From Ponticaulis sp. (GTDB taxonomy: Bacteria; Pseudomonadota; Alphaproteobacteria; Caulobacterales; Hyphomonadaceae): a DNA stretch of 54,404 nt. A program made the translations under genes and the position numbers. Below are positions 42,799 to 51,488 of this stretch, piece after piece (the first letter of the stretch is position 1; every line of letters begins with the position of its first letter). The notes under the pieces were generated by a model that saw only the letters and a list, made by a program, of their open reading frames with translations, made no database searches and had not been told where the DNA came from. The DNA lies in the NCBI GenBank assembly GCA_002701295.1, contig NZUJ01000013.1, forward strand, positions 1-54,404, in the 5' to 3' direction.

Positions 42799-43482
42799 AT
42801 GATCTGGTGGATTATTCCAATTGCCGTCGGCTTTTTCGGGCTCGTCATTCTGATGACGGCATTTGGCAGGTTCGGAAAACGTAAAGTCGCTGATGGCGGG
42901 TTTCGTCTGCTGGTTGGCGGCATGGTGCTCACCGGTGCTGCGCTGCTCGCGCTTTTGGGGCTCAATCTTCAAACCTATTCGCGTCTGAACCATGAGCGTG
43001 ATGTCGCAACGATCGAGTTGCGGTATCTCGAGGATCAGCTTTATGAGGCAAGCCTTCTGCTGGATGGGGCAGAAATACCGCTGGTTTTTAATATTCGCGG
43101 TGATGAGGTCGAAATGAAGGCGCGCGTGATCAAGTGGACGCGCTGGACCAACATTGTCGGCTATGATTCCATCTACAAGCTGGATCGGATCGCTGGTCAG
43201 TACACTTCAGTCGAAGAAGACCTCAACAAGCCGCGCACGGTTTATGCGCTGCAATCAGGTGAGGGGATTGATGCCTTTCAACTGGTGCAGAAACGAGGCG
43301 GCTGGCTGAAGGCCGTTGATGCCTATTACGGTTCTGGCACCTATGTGCCAATGGTGGATGGCGCGCAGTATACGATCCGCATGACGCAAAGCGGTCTGAT
43401 CAGTCGACCTGCAAATGATGTCGCGCGGACTGGCCTGAGGAATTGGAGTTCGGCTGAAACGAGCGGGCAAGAGGCCGACTGA
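42799..43482 (+). CDS. Membrane protein, function unknown
   Basis: A 227-residue protein with two N-terminal TM helices (about residues 3-22 and 38-58) and a beta-rich C-terminal domain presumably in the periplasm (ELRYLEDQLYEASL... QYTIRMTQSGL). Similar proteins carry a misleading cation/multidrug efflux name. A GGAGG precedes the ATG. It abuts the methyltransferase (stop 43482, ATG 43483). GGTCT/AGACC (42755-42759/42766-42770) forms a small dyad upstream. Confidence 0.7.
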   Translation: MIWWIIPIAVGFFGLVILMTAFGRFGKRKVADGGFRLLVGGMVLTGAALLALLGLNLQTYSRLNHERDVATIELRYLEDQLYEASLLLDGAEIPLVFNIRGDEVEMKARVIKWTRWTNIVGYDSIYKLDRIAGQYTSVEEDLNKPRTVYALQSGEGIDAFQLVQKRGGWLKAVDAYYGSGTYVPMVDGAQYTIRMTQSGLISRPANDVARTGLRNWSSAETSGQEAD

Positions 43483-44106
43483 ATGGGATTGTATAGCCGT
43501 TATATTTTGCCGACCCTGATTGACTGTGCCTGCTCGACGCGACCGATCAGGCGGCAGCGCGAGAAGGTAGTGCCTCTCGCGGCCGGTGATGTGCTGGAAG
43601 TTGGGTGCGGTGCAGGCGCGAATTTTCCGCTATATAATGCACAATCCGTTCGCAAGGTTTTTGCCCTGGAGCCTGCAGAAAAAATGATCGAGCGCGCTGA
43701 ACAGGCGGCTGGAAGAATACCTGACCTCGACATTGAATTCCTTCGGACTGGCGGGGAGGCCGTGCCTCTGGAAGCAGCAAGCGTTGATACTGTCGTTTTT
43801 ACGTTCACCTTGTGCACTATTCCCGATTGGCGAGCGTCATTGGCGGAGGCGCGACGTGTGCTGAAGCCCGGTGGGCGCCTGATTTATTCCGAACATGGTG
43901 GCGCGCCCGATCCGGGAGTTGCCAGATGGCAGAGACGGCTCGAGCCAATTCAGAAACGGTTTGGTGGCGGATGCCATCTGACACGCGTGCCGCCCGATAT
44001 GTTGAGCACAACTGGATTTGAGATAGTCGAGGGACAGACCATGTATCTGCCCAAAACGCCTAAAGTCATGGGTTACGCCTATTGGGGGCAGGCGAGAGCT
44101 GCTTGA
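43483..44106 (+). CDS. Class I SAM-dependent methyltransferase
   Basis: A 207-residue class I methyltransferase: motif I VLEVGCGAGANFPLY near residue 37, then EPAEKMIERA, then the ARRVLKPGGRLIYSEHG segment. It resembles small methyltransferases of the phospholipid or UbiE type; the substrate is unknown. It starts at the base after the upstream stop and shares one base with the N-demethylase start (TGATG). Confidence 0.83.
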   Translation: MGLYSRYILPTLIDCACSTRPIRRQREKVVPLAAGDVLEVGCGAGANFPLYNAQSVRKVFALEPAEKMIERAEQAAGRIPDLDIEFLRTGGEAVPLEAASVDTVVFTFTLCTIPDWRASLAEARRVLKPGGRLIYSEHGGAPDPGVARWQRRLEPIQKRFGGGCHLTRVPPDMLSTTGFEIVEGQTMYLPKTPKVMGYAYWGQARAA

Positions 44107-44936
44107 TGAACGTGCCACGCTATCTGCCGTTTCTTGACGGACCTGCACTGGTCGCGCCGCGAATGAAGCCGATCAATGAGGCCGACTGGTTGCCGCCTCA
44201 TAAGGGTGAGGCAGAGTGGTTGCAGGAGAAGCGAAGTCTTCTGACACATCAGGCTGATCAGGTTTTCGCAATACATGACTGGGCCGAAGATGCGGCGACT
44301 TCTGCAGCAGGACAGGTGACAAAGCATCTCAATCAGTTTCGCCCGGACCTTCCGGAGCTGGAGGCTGGATTGTCGCTGAAAGACGTCAGCCAGTATGTAA
44401 GCGATGACCTTTGCGTCATGGTCAATCGGGATGGTCTTTATTGTCTCGGAGCAGCAATTCTGTGTGCGCCAACATTCTGGGCGTTGGTGGACAAGGCTGG
44501 CAAGCCGCTCGGCGGTCTCCATGAAGAGGTGCCGGGAGGTGACCCGGAACTCGCAAGCCGGATCAGTCGTATTTTTTCGAACCTGCCCCAAAACGCCATT
44601 CTCGAGCGGTTTAACTGGACCGTTCAGCTGGGACCGGAACGCTTCACGCCAAGCTCCGGGCCGATGAAAGCGCGTCTGCGCGAGATGGAGCCGGAAGCTG
44701 CGGCGCGAGAGCTTTATCTTCGTGTGGAGCGGCAAACCATCCGGAAGCTCGATGATGGCTCCTCGGTTCTGTTCACCATCCGCATTCTGATTGATCCATT
44801 GCCGCCCTTGCTGGAGCGTGCGGATCATCGGACGGCGTTTGAAGAGAGCTGGAACAGGACGGCAGCAGACCTTGCTTCGTATAAGGGATGGCCACATTAC
44901 GAGGCGGCAGTCCGTTGTCTTATGGCAGCTGGCTGA
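44106..44936 (+). CDS. DUF3445 heme-dependent oxidative N-demethylase-like protein
   Basis: A 276-residue protein of DUF3445 (ERFNWTVQLG near residue 170; LYLRVERQTIRKL near 208). Characterised relatives are heme-dependent oxidative N-demethylases of the dimethylamine-monooxygenase type. The heme ligand cannot be assigned by eye. It is the last gene of a three-gene unit with a methyltransferase. Confidence 0.78.
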   Translation: MNVPRYLPFLDGPALVAPRMKPINEADWLPPHKGEAEWLQEKRSLLTHQADQVFAIHDWAEDAATSAAGQVTKHLNQFRPDLPELEAGLSLKDVSQYVSDDLCVMVNRDGLYCLGAAILCAPTFWALVDKAGKPLGGLHEEVPGGDPELASRISRIFSNLPQNAILERFNWTVQLGPERFTPSSGPMKARLREMEPEAAARELYLRVERQTIRKLDDGSSVLFTIRILIDPLPPLLERADHRTAFEESWNRTAADLASYKGWPHYEAAVRCLMAAG

Positions 44937-45006
44937 CTGCGCTTTCTATTTGATAACGCTGTAGTTTTCCGTAGATTAGTGCGAGTTATATTCCGGGGAC
45001 GCTTCT

Positions 45007-45447
45007 ATGAAATACGCATTTGTAGCCGTTCTGAGCGCTTTTTTATTTTCACAATTCGCAGCAGCCGATATTTGCGGGGAGCTGGAACGCTATGCTCAGG
45101 CAATTGAAACAAATACCCCTGACGGTATATCGGACACGCCTGTGCTGGGCGCGGGTGAAACCGAATGTTCGGCAAATATTGGCCTGGAACCTCATGGCCT
45201 CGGCGGTCACCGGATGGGTGTCAGCTCGGCTGATTGTTATTGGGATAGCTCCGCGGGCAAAACCTATTTGGCGGATGATGTCCGCGACATGGCTTATCAC
45301 CTTCATTCCTGCCCGGTGCTGATTTTCGATGTGCTGGAAGATTATGATGAGGGCATTGAATACAGCTTCACTTATGGTGACCGAACGCTGATCCTGCTCG
45401 GCAATGATGAGGGCGGCATGTATCTCAACATTTTTCTGAATGACTGA
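45007..45447 (+). CDS. Exported 146-aa protein, function unknown
   Basis: A 146-residue protein with a signal peptide ending FAAA before DICGEL. The mature part has four Cys (ICG, TEC, ADC, HSC), enough for two disulfides, and an acidic, beta-rich C-terminus. I do not recognise a family. It has no close neighbour in an operon. Confidence 0.65.
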   Translation: MKYAFVAVLSAFLFSQFAAADICGELERYAQAIETNTPDGISDTPVLGAGETECSANIGLEPHGLGGHRMGVSSADCYWDSSAGKTYLADDVRDMAYHLHSCPVLIFDVLEDYDEGIEYSFTYGDRTLILLGNDEGGMYLNIFLND

Positions 45448-45581
45448 TTAGCAAAACTTGCGCGCGGCAGGCGCTCTTGCGGTTGCAAGCGCGACAAATC
45501 GGTTCAATTTGTGAGACGACAAAGGAATCGACACTTTATGCCGCTGAGCGCGGGTGTCTAAGCGACCTGTGGAGCAAGTTT

Positions 45582-45998
45582 ATGGCCTATTGGCTTTTCA
45601 AATCCGAACCTTCCGTTTTCAGCTGGGACAAGCTGGTCGAAAAAGGAGAGGCAGGCGAAGAATGGGATGGCGTTCGCAATTATCAGGCGCGCAATAACAT
45701 GCGTGAGATGAAGAAGGGTGAGCTCGGATTTTACTATCATTCGCGAGAGGGTCTCGAGATTGTGGGAATTGCCGAAGTCTGTGCCGAGGCGCACCCGGAC
45801 TCCACGACTGATGATGAGCGCTGGGAATGCGTCGACATCCGTGCGGTGAAGCCGTTCAAAACAGCTGTGACCATGAAGGATGTGAAGGCAAATCCGAAGC
45901 TCTCTGAGATGGTGCTGGTGAATAACTCCCGGCTATCCGTGCAGCCCGTGCGCGAGAATGAGTGGGAAGAAATCTGCCGAATGGGCGGGGTGGCGTGA
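45582..45998 (+). CDS. EVE domain protein
   Basis: A 138-residue EVE (PUA-like) protein, seen from AYWLFKSEPSVFSWDKL and WDGVRNYQARNNMREMKKG. These proteins bind modified bases in RNA or DNA; bacterial members may recognise modified DNA cytosines or tRNA modifications. The start at 45582 is supported by GGAG; the in-frame extension upstream is unconserved. A 6-bp hairpin, TCGCAG-AAAC-CTGCGA, follows at 46005-46020. Confidence 0.88.
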   Translation: MAYWLFKSEPSVFSWDKLVEKGEAGEEWDGVRNYQARNNMREMKKGELGFYYHSREGLEIVGIAEVCAEAHPDSTTDDERWECVDIRAVKPFKTAVTMKDVKANPKLSEMVLVNNSRLSVQPVRENEWEEICRMGGVA

Positions 45999-46004
45999 CA
46001 GTGC

Positions 46005-46020
46005 TCGCAGAAACCTGCGA
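46005..46020 (+). terminator. Hairpin after the EVE gene
   Basis: TCGCAG (46005-46010), loop AAAC, CTGCGA (46015-46020), 7 bases after the stop. Perfect but short, with no T-tract, so a weak terminator at most. Confidence 0.35.
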
Positions 46021-46082
46021 TGCAAAATCCGGGATTGTCGCGCTTCTGGCAAAGAGACACTGACTGATTACGGGGGAGCAGT

Positions 46083-46268
46083 ATGGCATCAGGTAAACGA
46101 AGCTTCAGCGCGCCGCAGGCCGTTGCGATGATCCTGGTGATCGTGGCGCTTATCCTCATAGTGTATACTGCGCTTACGCGCGGAGAGCCGATGCTTTATG
46201 CGCTTGGTGCCATGGATTTGGGGCTTGCGGCGATTCTCTGGAAGGTTCGTAAGAAAAAGCCGGATTGA
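46083..46268 (+). CDS. 61-aa two-TM membrane protein
   Basis: A 61-residue protein with a short basic N-terminus, two TM helices (about residues 11-31 and 36-54) and a basic tail (KVRKKKPD). It is preceded by GGGGGAG and ATG. Its stop codon lies inside the -35 element of the next gene's promoter. No family is recognised. Confidence 0.6.
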   Translation: MASGKRSFSAPQAVAMILVIVALILIVYTALTRGEPMLYALGAMDLGLAAILWKVRKKKPD

Positions 46269-46300
46269 CACCCTAGGGTATCAAATAGTAACGTTAGGGT
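46265..46300 (+). promoter_or_regulatory. Promoter and palindromic operator of the membrane protein/XRE module
   Basis: TTGACA (46265-46270) is a consensus -35. It is directly followed by the palindrome ACCCTAGGGT (46270-46279). TAGGGT occurs at 46274-46279 and again at 46295-46300, two helical turns apart. This is the classic layout for a repressor operator in a promoter; the -10 (TAGTAA or TAACGT region) is weak. The XRE protein encoded downstream is the natural candidate. Confidence 0.5.
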
Positions 46301-46321
46301 TCCAATGCGCGGGGAGCCCTT

Positions 46322-46792
46322 ATGCCTATATTGAAACCAAAGACGACTAGTGAAGCGGCTGATCTCATTTCCAACATCACTTATGCTGGCCTCGGATTGT
46401 TGGCAGGCATTTCCGCAGCGAATGTCGCGGGTGCTTTTTTGAGTGAAGGGTATGAGCCAGTGCTCGAAACAGCCAAACTGATTATGGCGCTTATTCTTGT
46501 GCTGATCAGTGCGCCCTATGTTTTCTATCTGAAACGCAAATTTGGAAAGCTCACAACAAACCCGTGGCGTTCAGAAAGCTTTCTGTCTTCGAGTATGAAG
46601 AAGGCTGCATGGACGACCTTCATCGTTATGGCGGTGTTTCTGGTTTTCATGACAACAATGGACAATCTGATCCTGTCGCGGCTGTCATCGAAAACGGTTA
46701 TGGATGCAGCGATGATGTTGCTGTTCGGGACAATGTCCGTTTCTTTTTTTATTGTCAGTCGGACACCGGACGATGACGGGGATTTCGTATGA
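46322..46792 (+). CDS. Four-TM membrane protein paired with XRE regulator
   Basis: A 156-residue protein with four predicted TM helices (about 21-42, 49-72, 95-115, 124-145). I do not recognise a functional family; membrane proteins coupled to small XRE regulators are common in bacteria. GGGGAG precedes the ATG. The stop overlaps the regulator start as ATGA. Confidence 0.72.
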   Translation: MPILKPKTTSEAADLISNITYAGLGLLAGISAANVAGAFLSEGYEPVLETAKLIMALILVLISAPYVFYLKRKFGKLTTNPWRSESFLSSSMKKAAWTTFIVMAVFLVFMTTMDNLILSRLSSKTVMDAAMMLLFGTMSVSFFIVSRTPDDDGDFV

Positions 46793-47019
46793 CTCTGGCT
46801 GAAACGGTTCTTGAAAACCGGATTCGTGTGCTTAGAGCCGAAAAGCGCGTCAGTCAGGCAGACCTGGCGGAAGCGATCGAAGTATCTCGCAAAACGATCA
46901 GCACGATTGAGGTGGGACGGTTTGTGCCCTCAACCGTGATTGCGTTGAAGCTCGCCGCCTATTTCGCTGTACCGGTGGAAGATATCTTCTGGCTGTCGAA
47001 CCGGAGTGCACAGGCCTGA
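46789..47019 (+). CDS. Small XRE-family HTH regulator
   Basis: A 76-residue HTH_3/XRE protein (RIRVLRAEKRVSQADLAEAI; SRKTISTIEVGRFVPS). It has only the DNA-binding domain and resembles the YgzD-like group. The ATGA overlap with the membrane protein indicates a translationally coupled pair. It probably binds the palindrome upstream of that gene (46270-46300) and controls its own operon. Confidence 0.88.
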   Translation: MTLAETVLENRIRVLRAEKRVSQADLAEAIEVSRKTISTIEVGRFVPSTVIALKLAAYFAVPVEDIFWLSNRSAQA

Positions 47020-47020
47020 C

Positions 47021-47551
47021 CTAACGCGAGCCTTCATTGAAGCTCGCGAGCGCCCATTCGGCGAAATTTGCGATATTGCCGCCGCTGAACAGGAAGCCGC
47101 CAACACCAGCTGCGTGGGCGGCCTCGATATCAGTCGACTTATCACCAATCAGGAAGCTGGCTTCGCGATTGACCGGAAAGTCCGCCATGGCTGAGAGGAG
47201 CATGCCCGGACCGGGCTTGCGATCTATGCTGGCTTTTCGGTATCGCTCGATCTCGCCATCTTCATGGTAAGGACTGTGGTAGAAGCGATCGATATGCGCG
47301 CCGACGATTTTGAGCTCTGAGCTCATATAGTCGTGCAGTGCCTCCATATCGTCTTCGGTATAATACCCGCGGGCAATGCCGGACTGGTTTGTCACCACAA
47401 ACACCCACCAACCGCGATCATTGAAGGCTTTCACGCAGTCTTTTGCGCCATCAATCCATTCAAAATCCGAGATTTGGCTGACATAGCCCTTGTCGACGTT
47501 CAGCACGCCGTCGCGGTCAAGAAACAGGGCAGGGCGAGGCGATAAGCTCAT
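47021..47551 (-). CDS. HAD-IIIA hydrolase related to GmhB
   Basis: A 176-residue HAD-superfamily protein: nucleophile motif FLDRDGVLN near residue 10, motif II VVTNQSG near 53, the DRKPGPGML segment near 111 and motif IV IGDKSTDIEAA near 136. This is the GmhB layout (D-glycero-D-manno-heptose bisphosphate phosphatase). The Cys/His zinc loop of classical GmhB is absent; the matching region is HSPYHEDGEIERYRKAS. The substrate is therefore uncertain. It ends 1 base from the convergent XRE gene. Confidence 0.78.
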   Translation of the reverse strand: MSLSPRPALFLDRDGVLNVDKGYVSQISDFEWIDGAKDCVKAFNDRGWWVFVVTNQSGIARGYYTEDDMEALHDYMSSELKIVGAHIDRFYHSPYHEDGEIERYRKASIDRKPGPGMLLSAMADFPVNREASFLIGDKSTDIEAAHAAGVGGFLFSGGNIANFAEWALASFNEGSR

Positions 47552-47605
47552 GAGATTGCTTGTAGCGTGAAGCCCTGATTCCTGCGAGCGATATTCCGTG
47601 AATGT

Positions 47606-48940
47606 TCAGGTGGCGGTCTGTTCGACAGGCGGTTCGGTCTCCACCTCGTCATCTGCGTGACGTGCATCTTCATCGATATGCTGAACTTCTTCGCGATTGG
47701 CACGGACCCCTGCCATGAACGGGATGAAGGCGAGTGCAGCCAGAATACCGGCGAGGAAGAAGTTCGCGCCCTTGAAGTGGACCGGCGCATCAGGCTGAGA
47801 GAAATAGCTCAGCGTTCCGGTCATCAAGAGCGGCCCGATGATGGTTTGTGTCAGGGATTGAACGCTGGCGAGTGCACCCTGCAATTCACCCTGCGCGTTC
47901 TTTGGGGTGACACCAGTCATCAATTGCTGTGTAGCCGGGCCAGCAACACCGCCAAGCGAGGCGAAGATCAGAACGGCATAGGCCATCCAGCCGTAAATGG
48001 CGCCTGAAAACATGAACATGCCGAGTGTCGTGAAGCCGAGGCCAATCATAGCCGTCCGGGTTGGGCCCAGCATTTTGGTCATACGGCCAGACAGGCCCGC
48101 CTGTACCACGGCTGAACCAATGCCCACGAATGCCAGCGACAAGCCGATTTGGTTAGGTGACCAGTCATACCGGATCTCACCATGCCAGCTCCAGGTTGCT
48201 GGGAACACAGAGTGCGACAGGCCAAAAATGCCAACGCCGACGATGAACCAGCTGACTTTTGGCAATTTGGAAAAATGCATGAACGCGCCAAACGGATTAG
48301 CGCGGAGAATGTTGAACGGGCGGCGACTTTCCTCGCCAAGTGACTCAGGAAGGACGAGCAGTCCGTACAGGAAGTTCAGTGCCGCAATGCCCGCAGCCAC
48401 GAAGAAGGGAAGGCGGGTGTCGATGTCGCCAAGAATGCCGCCAACAACCGGGCCGATAACGAATCCAATGCCGAATGCAGCGCCAATCATTCCGAAGGCG
48501 CGCCCGCGATCCTCAGGTTCGGTGACGTCGGCAATATAACTGTTTGCTGTCGAGTAGGTCGCGCTGGTGACGCCCGCGAGAGCCCGGCCAAGGAAGAGAA
48601 CCACAAGCGAATGCGCAAAACCCATGATGATGAAGTCGATGCACAGACCTGCGATAGACACCAGCAGGACAGGGCGACGCCCGAACCTGTCTGACAGATT
48701 GCCAATAATCGGCATGGTGATGAAGTTCATGATGCCGAACGTTGCCATGAGAATACCGCCAATCATGACGGTGTCCTCGGCTGGCTTTCCGGTGATTTCG
48801 ACCAGATAGTCCGGCATGACGGGAATGAACAGGCCAAACGCCAGCATGTCCATTGCCACGCAGACAATGACGAACATGAACGCGTTCTTACCGTGAGCTT
48901 TGGCCAATTGATTCCCCGAAATCTGTCTAACCGCGCTCAC
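47606..48940 (-). CDS. MFS transporter, TetA-like
   Basis: A 444-residue MFS protein with 12 predicted TM helices. The loop motif GNLSDRFGRRPVLL near residue 80 and GRALAGVTSATYSTANSYIADV near 125 match the drug-H+ antiporter (TetA/Bmr-like) group. It probably exports a small molecule; which one is unknown. It starts with GTG at 48940, has an acidic C-terminal tail, and lies 54 bases upstream of the HAD gene on the same strand. Confidence 0.85.
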   Translation of the reverse strand: MSAVRQISGNQLAKAHGKNAFMFVIVCVAMDMLAFGLFIPVMPDYLVEITGKPAEDTVMIGGILMATFGIMNFITMPIIGNLSDRFGRRPVLLVSIAGLCIDFIIMGFAHSLVVLFLGRALAGVTSATYSTANSYIADVTEPEDRGRAFGMIGAAFGIGFVIGPVVGGILGDIDTRLPFFVAAGIAALNFLYGLLVLPESLGEESRRPFNILRANPFGAFMHFSKLPKVSWFIVGVGIFGLSHSVFPATWSWHGEIRYDWSPNQIGLSLAFVGIGSAVVQAGLSGRMTKMLGPTRTAMIGLGFTTLGMFMFSGAIYGWMAYAVLIFASLGGVAGPATQQLMTGVTPKNAQGELQGALASVQSLTQTIIGPLLMTGTLSYFSQPDAPVHFKGANFFLAGILAALAFIPFMAGVRANREEVQHIDEDARHADDEVETEPPVEQTAT

Positions 48941-49017
48941 TTACGAGGTTTTTGGCCTTTATGTCGAGCGAGCAGTGTTGAAAACCTGTCAGCAGTCGAT
49001 GAGATTTACGTGAGCGT

Positions 49018-50199
49018 CTATTTTGACAATTCCTTCATCGCATCTTCGAGACCTTGTAACGTCATCTCGAACATGCGCTGCGGGCCAATAAGCTCATTCA
49101 TCAATTTGACCGATGCCGTGTACTGCCAGGACCGCTCAGGGCTTGGGTTGAGCCAGACGAGATGGGGGAATTGTTCGACAAGACGCTGGATCCAGATACC
49201 ACCCGCTTCTTCATTCCAGTGTTCCACAGAACCACCCGGATAGGTAATCTCGTAGGGGCTCATCGTCGCGTCGCCGACGACAATCACTTTATAGTCTGAC
49301 GAGAATTTATGGAGCACATCCCAGGTCGGGATACGGTTATTGTGCCGACGTCTGTTATCCTTCCACACACCTTCATAGATGCAATTGTGGAAGTAATAGT
49401 ATTCAAGGTTTTTGAATTCTGAGCGAGCTGCAGAAAACAGTTCTTCGCAGACGCGGACATATGGGTCCATTGACCCGCCAACATCCAGAAAGAGAAGCAG
49501 GTTTACCGAGTTTCGGCGCTCTGGACGCATGACAAGATCGAGATAGCCTTGCTTGGCCGTCGCGCGTATTGTGTTGTCGAGGTCGAGTTCGTCAGGGGCT
49601 CCTGTGCGTGCCCATTTTCGAAGACGGCGCATGGCCACCTTGATGTTGCGCGTGCCAATTTCGATCGAATCATCGAGATTTTTGAACTCGCGTTTGTCCC
49701 AAACCTTCACGGCGCGGCGGTGGCGCGACTTGTTCTGGCCGATACGGATGCCTTCAGGGTTATATCCGTTTGCGCCGAATGGTGAGGTTCCGCCGGTGCC
49801 GATCCATTTATTGCCGCCTTCATGGCGCTTTTTCTGCTCTTCCAGACGCTCTTTCAGCGTCTCCATCAGCTTGTCCCAGCCGCCGAGAGATTCAATTTGT
49901 TCCATCTCTTCTGGCGTGAGGAATTTCTCTGAGACCTTGCGAAGCCATTCTTCAGGGATGTCCTGAACGTCTATGCCTTCGCCGACGGTTTCGATGCCTT
50001 TGAAGACTTCGCTGAACACCTTGTCGAACTTATCGATATTGCGCTCGTCTTTGACCAGAGCAGTCCGAGCCAGATAGTAGAATTGTTCGACTTCCAGATC
50101 GATCACGCCTTTATCCATCGCATCCATCAGAGCGAGGTATTCTTTAAGCGTGACCGGAACCTTGGCGCTGCGCAGCTCGGTAAAGAAATTCAGGAACAT
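49018..50199 (-). CDS. VWA domain protein, CoxE-like
   Basis: A 393-residue CoxE-type protein. The N-terminal helical half (FLNFFTELRSAKVPVTLKEYL) is followed by a VWA domain with the metal site D-V-G-G-S-M near residue 242. These proteins usually act with MoxR AAA+ ATPases to mature metalloenzymes. No MoxR gene adjoins it here. GAGGAG stands before the ATG. Confidence 0.88.
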   Translation of the reverse strand: MFLNFFTELRSAKVPVTLKEYLALMDAMDKGVIDLEVEQFYYLARTALVKDERNIDKFDKVFSEVFKGIETVGEGIDVQDIPEEWLRKVSEKFLTPEEMEQIESLGGWDKLMETLKERLEEQKKRHEGGNKWIGTGGTSPFGANGYNPEGIRIGQNKSRHRRAVKVWDKREFKNLDDSIEIGTRNIKVAMRRLRKWARTGAPDELDLDNTIRATAKQGYLDLVMRPERRNSVNLLLFLDVGGSMDPYVRVCEELFSAARSEFKNLEYYYFHNCIYEGVWKDNRRRHNNRIPTWDVLHKFSSDYKVIVVGDATMSPYEITYPGGSVEHWNEEAGGIWIQRLVEQFPHLVWLNPSPERSWQYTASVKLMNELIGPQRMFEMTLQGLEDAMKELSK

Positions 50200-50317
50200 G
50201 AATTGGTCTCCTCAGAGACAAACCTAACGCGGACGGGCCGCCTTGTCCAAGTCAGATCGTTCAGAGGCGGGCTATTCAGTTTTTGCCAGAGTCATGGAGT
50301 CGGGTTAGATCATAGTT

Positions 50318-51010
50318 ATGCAGAAAGAGTCTGAGACCTCTACCGGATCCAAAGAAGTCGGCGCGATTGCCCACCTCTATCGCGCTGAAGCCTATCGTTC
50401 GACGATCTGGCGACAGAGACTCGATATGACGACGAACTGGGCGGTGGTAACGACAGGCATTGCGCTGTCGCTGACCTTTGCAAGTGCGGAGGCGTCTGTC
50501 TTGCCGCTGGTTCTGGTGGGGCTTCTGGTCGCGATGTTTCTGCATCTAGAAGCGCGCCGGTATCGCTATTTTGATGTGTTCCGGTTCCGCGCCCGACTGT
50601 TGGAGATTGGATTTTATGTACCTGTTCTGCGAGGACAGGAAGCACATATTCCGCTGGACCGCGGGACACCCCTGTCTGACGATTATCTCAATCCGCGCTT
50701 CCGGATTTCTTACCTGCGCGCTGTCGGCAAGAGGCTAAGGCGAAACTACGCTTTTATCTTCATCATTCAGATCATGGCCTATCTCGGAAAGATCGAGATC
50801 CATCCGACAGACCTGCAAACCTATGAGCAATTCATCGAGCGCGCCGCCATCGGGCCGATTGATGGGCACATCGCGCTGGCGTGCGGCTTGCTGTTTCACG
50901 GCGGGTGGGTGTGCATTGCAGTATTCACCCTGCTTCAGGAACGCGCGGACAAATCCAAAATGCGGGACTTCCTCGATCGACACGACAGTGATGATTTCGA
51001 AGAGAGCTGA
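50318..51010 (+). CDS. DUF2270 family membrane protein
   Basis: A 230-residue protein of DUF2270 (AHLYRAEAYRSTIWRQRLDMTTNW and LHLEARRYRYFDVFRFRARLLE). It has about three to four TM helices. The function is unknown. It is preceded by a 118-base gap and ends 8 bases from the stop of a convergent gene. Confidence 0.85.
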   Translation: MQKESETSTGSKEVGAIAHLYRAEAYRSTIWRQRLDMTTNWAVVTTGIALSLTFASAEASVLPLVLVGLLVAMFLHLEARRYRYFDVFRFRARLLEIGFYVPVLRGQEAHIPLDRGTPLSDDYLNPRFRISYLRAVGKRLRRNYAFIFIIQIMAYLGKIEIHPTDLQTYEQFIERAAIGPIDGHIALACGLLFHGGWVCIAVFTLLQERADKSKMRDFLDRHDSDDFEES

Positions 51011-51018
51011 AGGCGTTG

Positions 51019-51315
51019 TCAGCCGAGGTTAAGCTCTTTGGCCAGCCGATCGAGGATGCTCAAGGCTTTGCTGCGATCAACCACATCGATCCATAGATCA
51101 TCACCTTCGGTGCGAACGCTGATCGCGCCTGACTTTTCAATTTCCCGCAAAATGGTGGCGGTGCGCCCGTCCATTCCTCGAGATGTCAGAGGCTCAAGCA
51201 GCTCATCGGTTGCTTCGAGGGCGCGTAGAATTGCATCCATGTGGAAGGCCGGAGCAACTGTCTCCAGTTTTGCCACATCTGATGGTTCACCCGGTTTTTT
51301 GGTGGGAAAAGTCAT
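51019..51315 (-). CDS. Hypothetical 98-aa protein
   Basis: A 98-residue soluble protein with an alpha/beta look (helix MDAILRALEATDELLEPL, strand SVRTEGDDLWIDVVD, helix KALSILDRLAKEL). I do not recognise a family. It is a clear ORF on the minus strand between DUF2270 and DUF4197 genes. Confidence 0.5.
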   Translation of the reverse strand: MTFPTKKPGEPSDVAKLETVAPAFHMDAILRALEATDELLEPLTSRGMDGRTATILREIEKSGAISVRTEGDDLWIDVVDRSKALSILDRLAKELNLG

Positions 51316-51423
51316 GCATTCAACTCTGGTACGCCCTCAATAGACCGCCAGACTAGGGCAAGAATGAGGAAACGGAAACATTGAGTTCCTGTTGTTCTCC
51401 GAGAGGTTTCAATAATTCGGGCG

Positions 51424-51437
51424 CGTGTTGAAACACG
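51424..51437. other. Palindrome upstream of the DUF4197 gene
   Basis: CGTGTT-GA-AACACG (51424-51437) is a perfect 14-bp dyad, directly followed by TTGACG. The matching -10 is poor, so the promoter is only possible. Confidence 0.3.
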
Positions 51438-51488
51438 TTGACGAACGCGGCGCACTGGAGGTTATTGCCAGCCTACAAGGAGACCATC

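Noticed and set aside
44079..44897. A 272-codon open frame opposite the DUF3445 gene
   Set aside because: Shadow; the plus-strand frame has clear DUF3445 motifs and a TGATG coupled start.
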